DNA of 64,000 bases from assembly GCF_900198835.1 (NCBI RefSeq), contig NZ_LT900021.1:1364001-1428000 (forward strand), read 5' to 3'. Position numbers and translations under genes: made by a program. Under the pieces are notes generated by a model that did no database searches, was not told the origin of the DNA, and saw nothing but the letters and a program-made list of their open reading frames with translations. Below are positions 28,132 to 35,956 of this stretch, piece after piece. The stretch is from Thermococcus henrietii (GTDB taxonomy: Archaea > Methanobacteriota_B > Thermococci > Thermococcales > Thermococcaceae). The number at the start of each line of letters is the position of its first letter. Positions within the stretch are counted from its first letter, which is position 1.

Positions 28132-28175
28132 ACGCGGGGAAGCTTAAGGCTTTTTGTCCCTTATATTAGTGGTGA
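28132..28175 (+). promoter_or_regulatory. Element-type promoter of the 28182 gene
   Basis: GCGGGGAAGCTTAAGG (28134-28149) as BRE/TATA, then TTATATTAGTGGTGAAAG with GGTGA (28171-28175) 6 nt before GTG 28182. Same architecture as the promoters at 34476 and 36570. Confidence 0.6.
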
Positions 28176-28181
28176 AAGCCT

Positions 28182-28772
28182 GTGGAAGTGGGCGATATTC
28201 TAAAAATTATAGCGGCCATCGCCATCATCGGCCTGATACTGCAATACGGTTACAAGACGATGAACAAGGGCAACAGTCAGACCAACACGGTCGTCAGCAC
28301 GGCCCAGAACACGATTAACAGTCTGGCCAGTAAGGCTGAGGTTCAGGCGAAGCTCACTGACCCGAAGATTTCAATAAGCTATGTTGTTTACAAGGATTCG
28401 ACTAACCCTGGCCAGTTCGACTTTGAGAGCGGGACTGGTGACCAGATTCTTGTTTCAGGGTCTGGTTGGGATGGCCTTCAGACGGCTTCACAGAACTATA
28501 ACTTGGTATTTTTCACAAAGGCTTCATCACTGCCAACGAGCGGTAAGTCCTTGAAGAGTGTCGTTTCAGGAAACTTTATTTCGTTCTCAGGGTCATCGTT
28601 CTACCAGCAGTTAAAGGCCGACTATACCTCAGCGGGTTCGTTTCCGATGACTGAATACTTTATCCTTGTAGACCCCCAGGAGAATTCAATAATTTCCTCA
28701 AGCGCTTCTTCAACTTCGGGCGGATATTATGCCATCATTACCGTTAGTATTCAGCAGGGATGGCTCGGGTGA
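28182..28772 (+). CDS. Membrane-anchored element protein, paralog A (196 aa)
   Basis: GTG start placed by GGTGA. One N-terminal membrane helix (ILKIIAAIAIIGLILQYGY, residues ~6-24) and an exterior domain rich in Ser/Thr/Gly. Shares ISYVVYKDSTNPGQF, the GSGWD block, FILVDP and the C-terminal GGYYAIITVSIQQGWLG with the proteins at 28900 and 30270, although the region in between has diverged. Pilin-like topology (short N-terminus, hydrophobic helix, beta-rich exterior) but no prepilin-peptidase site I can assign. Structural or surface role is inference. A T-rich tract follows the stop. Confidence 0.75.
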   Translation: MEVGDILKIIAAIAIIGLILQYGYKTMNKGNSQTNTVVSTAQNTINSLASKAEVQAKLTDPKISISYVVYKDSTNPGQFDFESGTGDQILVSGSGWDGLQTASQNYNLVFFTKASSLPTSGKSLKSVVSGNFISFSGSSFYQQLKADYTSAGSFPMTEYFILVDPQENSIISSSASSTSGGYYAIITVSIQQGWLG

Positions 28773-28776
28773 ATTC

Positions 28777-28799
28777 TTCTTTTTTCTCGCTTTTTCTTT
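28777..28799 (+). terminator. T-rich terminator
   Basis: TTCTTCTTTTTTCTCGC followed by a further TTTTT run right after the stop codon of paralog A; typical archaeal oligo-T termination. Confidence 0.5.
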
Positions 28800-28899
28800 G
28801 CGTGAACTTTAAAAAAGGGGAGTTCTAAGTGTATCTGTCTTAATTACGGGCCTACAATCTCCGCCCACAAACAGTTCACGAAGAGTGGTGGTGTCCACT

Positions 28900-29451
28900 A
28901 TGAGACGAAAGGCTGGCCTCAAAGGAGCTTTCAAGAAGTTCTTGGAAGTTTTGGGAGTCATATTCCTGCTTTTGTTTGCTATTGGTGCCTACACCGTGTA
29001 TGAAGAGAACAAAAACCCCTCAGGAAAGGTTTACACTCAGAAGGAAGTGCTCCAGGGCTGGGTGAACGCACGGGTCAAGTATGCACTTAATCACGATATA
29101 GAGATTGATTTCACTATATATCGGGACACTTCTAACCCGGGTCACTACAACCCCAAACTCGACCGTGCAATCGCAAGAGGTGCAGGGTGGGCCTTTTTGA
29201 ACGTAACCGTCGAAAGGTATAAACTATTCAAATTTGCTTATGTCCCGAAATTGACTAACGGAACGGACATATCCTCGCTCCAGTTTGAAAATTTCACGGC
29301 CAAGAATTTGTATGATGAACTGCACAAACTGGCCAATTCCAAAGGTCTGCCCCTAAACGCTGTATTTGTTCTCGAACCAAACGATGGCACGGGAGCAAAC
29401 GGGTATTATGGTATCGTCAATATAACCTTGTCAAGGAATTGGATTGGTTGA
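28900..29451 (+). CDS. Membrane-anchored element protein, paralog B (183 aa)
   Basis: ATG 28900 after GGTGGTGTCC; an upstream GTG is less likely. MRRKAGLKGAFKKFLEVLGV is a basic cytoplasmic head, followed by one membrane helix (VIFLLLFAIGAYTVYEE) and an exterior domain with FTIYRDTSNPGHYNP, FAYVPKL, FTAKNLYDEL and a C-terminal GYYGIVNITLSRNWIG. Very close to paralog C at 30270 and distantly related to paralog A. An oligo-T tract follows at 29453. Probably a surface or particle component; function unknown. Confidence 0.78.
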   Translation: MRRKAGLKGAFKKFLEVLGVIFLLLFAIGAYTVYEENKNPSGKVYTQKEVLQGWVNARVKYALNHDIEIDFTIYRDTSNPGHYNPKLDRAIARGAGWAFLNVTVERYKLFKFAYVPKLTNGTDISSLQFENFTAKNLYDELHKLANSKGLPLNAVFVLEPNDGTGANGYYGIVNITLSRNWIG

Positions 29452-29452
29452 G

Positions 29453-29472
29453 TTTTTCGTTTTTTCCTCTCT
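29453..29472 (+). terminator. T-rich terminator after paralog B
   Basis: GTTTTTCGTTTTTTCCTCTC immediately downstream of the paralog B stop codon. Oligo-T runs of this type end archaeal transcripts. Confidence 0.45.
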
Positions 29473-29548
29473 TGTGGTATTTTGGTGCACTTTCTGGATG
29501 GAAAGTTTGAAAAGTTCAGAAAACCAAGGGCCGCCTTGGTGGTTTCTC

Positions 29549-30166
29549 GTGGTGAAGCTTGATGAGGTGCTCAAGGACCGGGATGTTGATAAGGCCCTTG
29601 TCGAGGGCTGGATTAGGACGGATGGGACTGGGAGTTGGGGGCACTTTTCAAGGATAATTCGCCAGCACTTCGGGCTTGATGATGAGGACGAGGAAGTCCG
29701 CTCGAAGGGTCGGGATGAGCTCCTTGGTATGGCGCACACTCTTGCCCTTGAGATTCTGGGTTATGAGCCTCTTCCGGCCCTGGCGGCTCTGCCTCAGGTT
29801 GCTTGGTCGGCCCTTTTCTGGGCCAAGGTTGATGAGTTGAACGGTCTCTTGTCCCAGGCTGATGTCATAGCGTCTCGCTGGGATTTTGGGCAGTTCAGGG
29901 ATGAGGACGAGTTGTTCGTTATGAATATCCTGAACGGGCTTGTGATTCTGAGTGATGATATTGCTCAGATTCGGAAGGAGTTGCTGGATTTGGGTGTTGA
30001 TGAGCCCATCAGGATTACGAACCCTCTGCTCGTGGCCCTCTTCATAGAGGCTGGTATTGAGAGTGGCGTGTTCAGTGAGGATTTGGTGTGCGATTTGCCC
30101 GAGATGGATGATGATTCCGGGGATGATGGTGGCGAGTCGGTCGAGCCTTCACAGGAGGGTGAGTGA
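29549..30166 (+). CDS. Acidic soluble element protein, ~205 aa
   Basis: GTG 29549 is favoured because GGTGGT lies 5-6 nt upstream; ATG 29498 and TTG 29444 would add N-terminal residues including a hydrophobic stretch. Helical, acidic protein (VKLDEVLKDRDVDKALVEGW…, DDEDEEVRSKGRDELLGMAHTLALEILG…) ending in a very acidic tail (DDDSGDDGGESVEPSQEGE). It sits between paralogs B and C. No family recognised. Confidence 0.65.
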   Translation: MVKLDEVLKDRDVDKALVEGWIRTDGTGSWGHFSRIIRQHFGLDDEDEEVRSKGRDELLGMAHTLALEILGYEPLPALAALPQVAWSALFWAKVDELNGLLSQADVIASRWDFGQFRDEDELFVMNILNGLVILSDDIAQIRKELLDLGVDEPIRITNPLLVALFIEAGIESGVFSEDLVCDLPEMDDDSGDDGGESVEPSQEGE

Positions 30167-30269
30167 TTATGAAGCCCACAGGTTGCTTCAATTCTTCCGA
30201 GGTCCTTCACTTCAGGGGTTGCACACGAGGCGTTAAAACTTTCTCACAGTTGTTTGGGTGGTGGTGTCT

Positions 30270-30815
30270 TTGAAGCGTAGGGCAGGTTTCAAGGGTGCCA
30301 TCAAAAAGCTGTTGGAGGTCCTGGGTGTCATCTTCATCCTCATAGTGGCCCTCGGAGCGTATGCCGTTTATGAGGAAAGCAAGACGCCTTCTGGGAAGGT
30401 GTATACTCAGAAGGAAGTGTTCCAGAACTGGGCGAACGCCCGGGTCAAGTTTGCACTTGAGAACGAGATAGTGCTGAACTATACTGTTTACAAGGATACG
30501 GCTGAGCCCGGTCGGTTCAACCCTCAGCTTGACCGTGCTGTGTCCGTTGGGCAGGGTTGGGAGTTCCTCAACGACACCGCTCATCGTTTCGGCCTTCTCC
30601 AGTTTGGTTATGTGCCGAACCTTGCTCCTGGGTCGAAATACAAGCCGTCCGCTTTGAAGAAGTTCACTGCTAAGAACTTTTATGATGAGCTTGTGAGTTT
30701 GGTGAAGGTGCAGGGCCTCCCGTTGAACGCTACTTTCGTCCTTGAGCCTTTCGGGGGAGAGGGTGGCTATTATGCTGTTGTTTCGGTTCACTTGGAGCGT
30801 GGGTGGGGCGGTTGA
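30270..30815 (+). CDS. Membrane-anchored element protein, paralog C (181 aa)
   Basis: TTG 30270 aligns with the ATG of paralog B and follows the same GGTGGTGTC. LKRRAGFKGAIKKLLEVLGV, one membrane helix (IFILIVALGAYAVYEE), then PSGKVYTQKEVFQNWANARVKFAL, nearly the same as in paralog B. The C-terminus is GGYYAVVSVHLERGWGG. The repeated duplication suggests subunits of one assembly. Coding strand is G/T-rich, unlike the left arm. Confidence 0.78.
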   Translation: MKRRAGFKGAIKKLLEVLGVIFILIVALGAYAVYEESKTPSGKVYTQKEVFQNWANARVKFALENEIVLNYTVYKDTAEPGRFNPQLDRAVSVGQGWEFLNDTAHRFGLLQFGYVPNLAPGSKYKPSALKKFTAKNFYDELVSLVKVQGLPLNATFVLEPFGGEGGYYAVVSVHLERGWGG

Positions 30816-30875
30816 GCCTCCCCGCTTTTCTGTTTTCTAAGTGGCTTTTTCAAAAAAGCAGAGAAAAAGAATTCT

Positions 30876-31361
30876 TCAGGACTTTGCGGGGCTTAGTTGG
30901 ACTTTCCAGCCCAATATCCCAACATCGGGAGTGGGAGAAACGGTTATCCCGTGCCCAGGAGCTTCGTTCACGAATTCTCTTGCCCTTCTCTGTAGGGCCT
31001 CGCCCATTTCCGTGTGCCCGAGGGCTTTGAGCACTTCGATGACTTTAACTTCGCCTCTCTCTGTGATGAGCGCTCTCACTTTCTCCCAGAGGTCGTCGTT
31101 AGCCGAGTTGATGCTCAACTCCAGTTTTTCGAGTTTCTCCTTCAGTTCGGCGAGCTCCTTCTTGAGCTCCTTATTTTCCGCCTTCAGCGCCATATTCTCA
31201 GAAAGGAGTTCTGCCTTTTCTCTTTTTTCAAGGAACAATTGTGAGAGAAAATCGCCCAGCCCTATGGAGGGGGGTTTTGCCTTCATCATCTCATCGTAGA
31301 TGTCCGACTCAAGAACGAGGCTTATCAGTCTGGGCCTGTCATACTTCCTCGGTCTTCCCAC
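30876..31361 (-). CDS. Coiled-coil DNA-binding protein of the element (161 aa)
   Basis: GTG 31361 (VGRPRKYDRP) after GGTGAAAGT; TATA ATTTATATA-like element on the minus strand near 31379-31388. The AT-hook-like GRPRK, then LISLVLESDIYDEMMKAKPPSIGLGDFLSQLF, which looks like a ribbon-helix-helix-type unit, then a long coiled coil (residues ~55-95, ENMALKAENKELKKELAELK) and a C-terminal helical region. Likely a transcription or partition-type DNA-binding protein. The only gene opposite to its neighbours in this arm apart from 33707. Confidence 0.65.
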   Translation of the reverse strand: MGRPRKYDRPRLISLVLESDIYDEMMKAKPPSIGLGDFLSQLFLEKREKAELLSENMALKAENKELKKELAELKEKLEKLELSINSANDDLWEKVRALITERGEVKVIEVLKALGHTEMGEALQRRAREFVNEAPGHGITVSPTPDVGILGWKVQLSPAKS

Positions 31362-31660
31362 ACTTTCACCGAAGTTAATTATATAAAAAAACAACTTAAC
31401 CCTCCGAGAATCAGGTTGAGCTACTCGCCCCTCTCCTCGTTCTTGTTTATCTGTTATCTGTTCTGTCTGTTCTGTGGGGATTTTTTATTTATATAAATAA
31501 AAAACTCCTCAAGATAGAGAACAGACTGACTTCCTTCCTGTCCTGAGGCGTGGGGTTTGAGAGGAAGTCAAGTGTTCCCGAGGAAAAAGAGAAGAAGAGA
31601 ATAATTGGGAACTTCTCAAGTGAAGAGTGAAGGACTGCCCTCTTCCCCGCTGGTGTGGTG
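31362..31660. other. Palindrome-rich intergenic region
   Basis: Between divergent genes. Contains a perfect 24-bp AT palindrome at 31481-31504 (TTTTTTATTTAT and its complement), flanked by 9-bp arms GTCTGTTCT (31465-31473) and AGAACAGAC (31518-31526), then GACTTCCT (31528-31535) with AGGAAGTC (31562-31569). Direct CTGTT repeats precede it (31450-31475). It could be a regulatory hub, a terminator pair or an accessory replication site. Confidence 0.55.
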
Positions 31661-31700
31661 AGGCTTAAGGCTTTTTGGCCCCTTTATTCTTGGGGGTGTG
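31655..31700 (+). promoter_or_regulatory. Element-type promoter of the 31703 gene
   Basis: GGTGAGGCTTAAGGCTTTTT (31657-31676) matches the element's BRE/TATA signature; GGGGGTGTGGT (31692-31702) provides the RBS before ATG 31703. Confidence 0.55.
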
Positions 31701-31702
31701 GT

Positions 31703-33661
31703 ATGATTGATGTCCTCTCGTTCCTGCTCGCCTTCCTCGGGGGTTTTGTTCCGGCCTACACTATCAACCATCCTGTTCCCGTCATAATTCCTCCCTCGGC
31801 TGTCCTCTCATCAGCTTCGCCCCACCAACTTGCTGGTGGCAGTGCGGGGGCAGGGAGTCCTGGGAGTTTTTTCACTGTGTTGGTGGTCCCCGATTCCGGG
31901 TCCTCTTTCCACTATGTTGAGGTTATTTATGAGGCCGATAAGCCAGCGAGTATAAGTGCGAACCTGTCCAATTTGAGCACTATTTGTGCGTATATTCGTT
32001 TCCCAAAACTGCCTTCGGGGTATAAGGACGAATACCCAAGTATTAAGCTTTTGGGGTGGGGTGTGACTTTCATCACTCGGTTGAAGGAGAGGGTGCTGAC
32101 GGTGACTCCCAGGGGCCCTGCGTTTGTTTACAGGGATGTGCTCGTCCACGCTTCTCGGATTATCTTTTACAATACTTCGGAGATTCGCCTTTATCCGCCT
32201 TCGGCTTTCAGTTGGGGTATTGTCCCCACTAAGAAGAAGGGAGAGGCCTGGCGACTCATCAGTTTCTATGCGGGTAATATGACCCTTTATGTTTTTGCGA
32301 GTGGTGTCGGGCCTGTTTGGTATACTGGACAGCTCAGTTTCAGCAAGAGTGTCGAGCTTCAGTGGATACAACTGTGGGATAAGGCGAACAATTTCTCTTC
32401 CGTTATTGAGAGTCAGCCTCTTGATGATGGGGGCAATTCGTCAGGGGCTTCGGATAATTCTACTAACTCGACGGGCAATAACAACGGCACAGGCCCATCG
32501 AATTCTTCTAACTCGACTAACTCCTCGGTGAGCGTGGAGCCCGATGACCCGAGTTATGTTCTCAAGCAGGCCGTTCAGGAGATGGAGCGGGATTCCCACA
32601 GTTATGATGACGCCAGCTCGTTCTCGAATATTTACAGCACTGGGCCGTTCCACTACAAGTTTCCGAGGCTGTGGTTTTATCATCATACTGAAAAGTGGTC
32701 TGTTTCTGATGGAGTGACCGTCAAGCATCGGAGTATTAAGGAAGCGTATTTGCCGATTGTTCCGCTCTCGCAGGTTGCGGAGTATTTGAACCTCACGGTG
32801 CCCGATTACTGGAAGAATAATTTGACTATGATGGATTTGGCCGTTTTGGCCAATAAGAGCTTGACCTATATTGAGGACCTTGTGGTGAACCTCACCGTTC
32901 GAAAGTATGAGGCTTTGATGGGGAGTTCAACCAATTTGAGGGCCGAGGGCTTGAGTTATATTGACGGGCACTGGCTTGTTAAGGTGAGTGGCTCCGAGTC
33001 GGTGATGGTAACGCTCACGGTTTCAGAGGGGAAGACTATTGTCGGCACCCTTCACCCGATTGCTCGGTGGACTGTTGTAAGTGCCTTTCCCGCATCTGGC
33101 TATATCCTCGTGAACAAGCATACTGGCGAGGCCTATATTCGGGTTTACCCAGAGGGTGACTTGCCCACTTCACAGTTCGGGGTTATCACTGGCACAGTTG
33201 TGTTGTATGGTGGCGAGGCCATCGTGACGACTTGGAAGGATGGGCTCCCAACGGGGGTTTTCACGAAGTATATTTACCGTTACAAGGCCAGCGTGAAGTT
33301 GGGGAGCAAGGCCCTCATAAAGGCTCACTTGAAGGACCTTCACCTAACTTCCGTGCTCAACCAATTGGGCTACAAGTTGTATGCCCAGAACGATGATTGG
33401 GCCCTCTACCGTTTCGGCCTCTCGAAGAAGGAAGTAAGAGCCCTTCAATATGAGCGGGAAGCGGGGGCTTTTCGTCTTTTCTGGGCTTATTTGGAAGATT
33501 CGGGTTTGGTCTGGGTGTTCGACCCGTCGTTGAAGAAATTGTCTGATGATGTGAAAAAACGGGTGTGGGTGAACCCGGCCCGTTTGGTCCTTTCCTCAAA
33601 CGACCTGGTGGATGGTGCAGTTAGCCGTAAGGGTGTTTTCTTCGTCTACACTGATACCTGA
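31703..33661 (+). CDS. Large secreted element protein (652 aa)
   Basis: ATG 31703 with G-rich RBS. N-terminal signal/anchor (VLSFLLAFLGGFVPAY). Exterior region of beta-rich sequence interrupted by an Asn/Ser/Thr/Gly linker (residues ~255-290, GGNSSGASDNSTNSTGN...) with dense N-glycosylation-type sites. The second half (LPIVPLSQVAEYLNLTVPDYW…, IYRYKASVKLGSKALIKAH…) has no recognised domain and no clear C-terminal anchor. A surface, adhesin or spike-like role is inference. The linker separates two probable globular parts. Confidence 0.75.
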   Translation: MIDVLSFLLAFLGGFVPAYTINHPVPVIIPPSAVLSSASPHQLAGGSAGAGSPGSFFTVLVVPDSGSSFHYVEVIYEADKPASISANLSNLSTICAYIRFPKLPSGYKDEYPSIKLLGWGVTFITRLKERVLTVTPRGPAFVYRDVLVHASRIIFYNTSEIRLYPPSAFSWGIVPTKKKGEAWRLISFYAGNMTLYVFASGVGPVWYTGQLSFSKSVELQWIQLWDKANNFSSVIESQPLDDGGNSSGASDNSTNSTGNNNGTGPSNSSNSTNSSVSVEPDDPSYVLKQAVQEMERDSHSYDDASSFSNIYSTGPFHYKFPRLWFYHHTEKWSVSDGVTVKHRSIKEAYLPIVPLSQVAEYLNLTVPDYWKNNLTMMDLAVLANKSLTYIEDLVVNLTVRKYEALMGSSTNLRAEGLSYIDGHWLVKVSGSESVMVTLTVSEGKTIVGTLHPIARWTVVSAFPASGYILVNKHTGEAYIRVYPEGDLPTSQFGVITGTVVLYGGEAIVTTWKDGLPTGVFTKYIYRYKASVKLGSKALIKAHLKDLHLTSVLNQLGYKLYAQNDDWALYRFGLSKKEVRALQYEREAGAFRLFWAYLEDSGLVWVFDPSLKKLSDDVKKRVWVNPARLVLSSNDLVDGAVSRKGVFFVYTDT

Positions 33662-33706
33662 CTTTCCACTTTTTTTGAAATTGAAAATAGAGAAGAACAG
33701 GCCACT

Positions 33707-34420
33707 TCAGAAGAAGACATCTTTGATGGCATCAACGATGCCCCTGCTGTCTATGAGGAGTTCCTTCGAGATGGTATACTCCTGACCGTCAGCGGTCAGC
33801 AACCTAATCTTGAAGCGGAAATCCATCTTTTCACCAGTTATCAAGCTCCACTTCTTCTCGGTTGTGACGACGAGGGAGAGAGTGCAGTCATAGTAGGTGG
33901 TTGCGGGGGTCGTGTTAGTGGCCTTCGTGGTGAAGGATGCGTTGCAGAGGCCGAGCTTGTTGAGGTAGTTGAAGTTGAAGTCAATCGGGATGTAGTTCAT
34001 AGCCGTGTTTATGTTGAACTCCTTAACGACATCCTGAGAGGGGATGTTTAGGGTGTCCCCGTGTAGTCCTTCTGCTATTTTTGTCCCCAGGTCGCCCTTG
34101 AGGATGGCTATCTTATCGAAGAAGAACTGGCCGTTCGCCGTCTTGTAGAAGCTCATCAGCACTCTGTCCCCGGGCTTTATGTTGTAGACTTCGACTTCAA
34201 TTGGGATGACGGTTTTCTGGTCTTTGAAGTAGCCGCCGCCTTCGAAAACGGCCTTGTCTCCAGTGTCGGGGTGGAGCAGTTTTATGTTTGGGCTGTGAGT
34301 GGTGGCTGGTGTCGTGTGCTGGGTGAGGTTTGAGAGGTAGCCGTTCTTGTAGGCCCAGTATCCTACGGCGAGTAATAGGAGTAAAAACAACAGGTCGCTT
34401 GAATTGGCTCGGCGTTTCAC
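33707..34420 (-). CDS. Membrane-anchored element protein (237 aa)
   Basis: Starts MKRRANSSDLLFLLLLLAVG: basic head, one membrane helix (residues ~9-25), Thr/Pro-rich spacer (TQHTTPATTHSP), then a beta-rich exterior domain with two cysteines (LCNASF, YYDCTLS) that could form a disulfide. Promoter on the minus strand (GCGGGGAGGGTTAAAGTG, 34447-34466, then ATTAGTGGTGAAAG) belongs to the element family and is divergent from the Cas4-like gene. Not recognised. Confidence 0.75.
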   Translation of the reverse strand: MKRRANSSDLLFLLLLLAVGYWAYKNGYLSNLTQHTTPATTHSPNIKLLHPDTGDKAVFEGGGYFKDQKTVIPIEVEVYNIKPGDRVLMSFYKTANGQFFFDKIAILKGDLGTKIAEGLHGDTLNIPSQDVVKEFNINTAMNYIPIDFNFNYLNKLGLCNASFTTKATNTTPATTYYDCTLSLVVTTEKKWSLITGEKMDFRFKIRLLTADGQEYTISKELLIDSRGIVDAIKDVFF

Positions 34421-34446
34421 GCTTTCACCACTAATACTTGGGCTGA

Positions 34447-34492
34447 GGCACTTTAACCCTCCCCGCGTGTCTGGTGAGGCTTAAGCAATTTT
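34447..34492. promoter_or_regulatory. Divergent element-type promoters
   Basis: Minus: GCGGGGAGGGTTAAAGTG at 34449-34466 for the 237-aa gene. Plus: GAGGCTTAAGCAATTTT at 34476-34492 for the Cas4-like gene, whose GTG 34518 follows GGTAAGAGCT. The two face away from each other with overlapping regulatory space. Confidence 0.55.
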
Positions 34493-34517
34493 GTTACTAT
34501 TTTATTTGGTAAGAGCT

Positions 34518-35423
34518 GTGGAAGCCCCCCAGTCCCCCAATAGTGTGGTTTCGGATTTTGTGGAGCAGGCCTTGAATATCATCCTTCACCGTTCCTCGGA
34601 TTTCTCCTCGCTTTCCCAATCAGAGCTTGATGAACTGGCCGATAGGGTTGAGAAGAGGGCCCGCAAGAGCACGCACAAAGTTCGGGATGGCTACCTTCCG
34701 ATAAGCCTCGTCGGCAGGTGCGAGGTTATGGCTTACTCCAAGGTGAAAGCGGCCCTTTCAAAGGCCACCCGCTCAGGGAACGGTGAGAGCACAAGATACC
34801 TCTGGGGAAGGGCCGAGGGATTGAACACAAAGAGCAGGTTCAGGGGCTCGCTCCTTGAAGAGTTCGTTGGTGAGGCCCTTGAGGATTTTGCAGAATTTTA
34901 CAGCGAGAAGACTGGCACGAAAGTTGTGTTTCAACACAACAGGCTTCTCGTGGGCACGATACCTGGGTTCAAGGAAGCCCGCTTCAAGGGGTTCGTGAGC
35001 GAGGTTGATTTCTCCTTTGAGTTCTACTCCGAGGAGGGCCTGACTTTTGAGCTTGGTATTGAGTTGAAGAGGAAGAACAAGTCGCCCGAGTTCGACCAGT
35101 TGAGCAAACTCTGGTATCACGACTTTTTCTCGATGAAGTTCTTCGCCCTGAAGTTCGACCGCCTGTGGATGGTGAACGCTCACCCGAGGAATTCGTTCCA
35201 GATGGAGTTTTATCTAAGTGGACCTGAGCGGACGGCCTTCGCTTATGAGCTCGCTGAGATTTTGAAGCGGTGGAACGCTGATGAGCCCTCACTACGCCCA
35301 AACTCGTGGTATTGCAGGTATTGCGATTTTGGCCGTTCGGGAAAGTGCCCTCTGCTGATGAGCAGGCCGTCGTCGGAGTTTTCAGGCGTCAAGTGGCTCG
35401 ATGCCAAAATTGTTTTCAACTGA
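34518..35423 (+). CDS. Cas4/RecB-like Fe-S PD-(D/E)XK nuclease
   Basis: 301 aa from GTG 34518 (MEAPQSPNSVV); an earlier TTG lies inside the promoter. Nuclease core: RGSLLEEFVGEALEDFAEF, then GFVSEVDFSFE with the catalytic Asp, and LTFELGIELKRKNKS with the ExK motif. C-terminal WYCRYCDFGRSGKCP plus an N-terminal cysteine (LVGRCEVMAY) give the four-cysteine Fe-S arrangement of Cas4 and AddB-type enzymes. Expected to trim DNA 5' or 3' ends. No other CRISPR gene is near, so a role in element replication, recombination or anti-defence is more likely than adaptation. Confidence 0.75.
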   Translation: MEAPQSPNSVVSDFVEQALNIILHRSSDFSSLSQSELDELADRVEKRARKSTHKVRDGYLPISLVGRCEVMAYSKVKAALSKATRSGNGESTRYLWGRAEGLNTKSRFRGSLLEEFVGEALEDFAEFYSEKTGTKVVFQHNRLLVGTIPGFKEARFKGFVSEVDFSFEFYSEEGLTFELGIELKRKNKSPEFDQLSKLWYHDFFSMKFFALKFDRLWMVNAHPRNSFQMEFYLSGPERTAFAYELAEILKRWNADEPSLRPNSWYCRYCDFGRSGKCPLLMSRPSSEFSGVKWLDAKIVFN

Positions 35424-35464
35424 TGGGGGGCCGAGTCCCCCTTTTAAAGTGGTTCCCCGCAGGA

Positions 35465-35512
35465 CAGCGGGGAGGTTAAGGTGTTTGAGTGAAGATTATT
35501 ATGGTGATGGTG
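35465..35512 (+). promoter_or_regulatory. Element-type promoter of the 35513 gene
   Basis: CAGCGGGGAGGTTAAGG (35465-35481) as BRE/TATA; GGTGATGGTG directly before ATG 35513 as RBS, with several in-frame ATG/GTG codons just upstream. Confidence 0.5.
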
Positions 35513-35956
35513 ATGGGAAAGCAGAGGCCGAAGGATGAGGGGACGGCCACCACTGGCCGATTTTACATCAGGCAGGATTGCGCCTCAGTCAGCCCGAGGT
35601 TTGATGTCCATATCTACCCGTCGGCCATAGAGGAGAAGCCTGCCTTGAGAAGTTTCCTCTTTCGGTGCTCAGACTGGGAGTATACCCCTGTGGAGCTCCG
35701 GATTTACGGGGTCAGTGATGAGCCCATAACGACGCTCTTTGGGGCGAAAGTCAGTTATGTGGATTTGGCCCGTTTCAAGAAGAACACGAACAGTTACCGC
35801 TTTCAGCTCTCTATCCCAGCCCGCTTTTTGACCCTGATTAAGAAGGTCCTCAAGGATTTGCCCTCTTCAGGGCCCATAACGGTGAGGGTTGAAAAGAGGG
35901 ATGGGTTCAGGAGGAAACTCATAGTCCTTGAACTTCACGCCGACGAATTCGATTGA
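35513..35956 (+). CDS. Small beta-rich element protein, 147 aa (paralog of 37756)
   Basis: ATG 35513 chosen from the promoter distance; earlier starts add up to 8 residues. VELRIYG, YRFQLSIPARFLTLIKKVL and GFRRKLIVLEL match in order VKLRILK, TRFQFTIPQRVVTPLEDVL and GSDFLVCEL in the 37756 protein. The 'FxxxIPxR' strand also recurs in the 23232 protein, hinting at an AbrB-like or related DNA-binding beta fold. Functional call is inference. Confidence 0.65.
   Translation: MGKQRPKDEGTATTGRFYIRQDCASVSPRFDVHIYPSAIEEKPALRSFLFRCSDWEYTPVELRIYGVSDEPITTLFGAKVSYVDLARFKKNTNSYRFQLSIPARFLTLIKKVLKDLPSSGPITVRVEKRDGFRRKLIVLELHADEFD

Noticed and set aside
29444-29548. N-terminal membrane extension of the acidic element protein
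   Set aside because: Would start at TTG overlapping the previous stop and translate an oligo-T terminator; the RBS favours GTG 29549.
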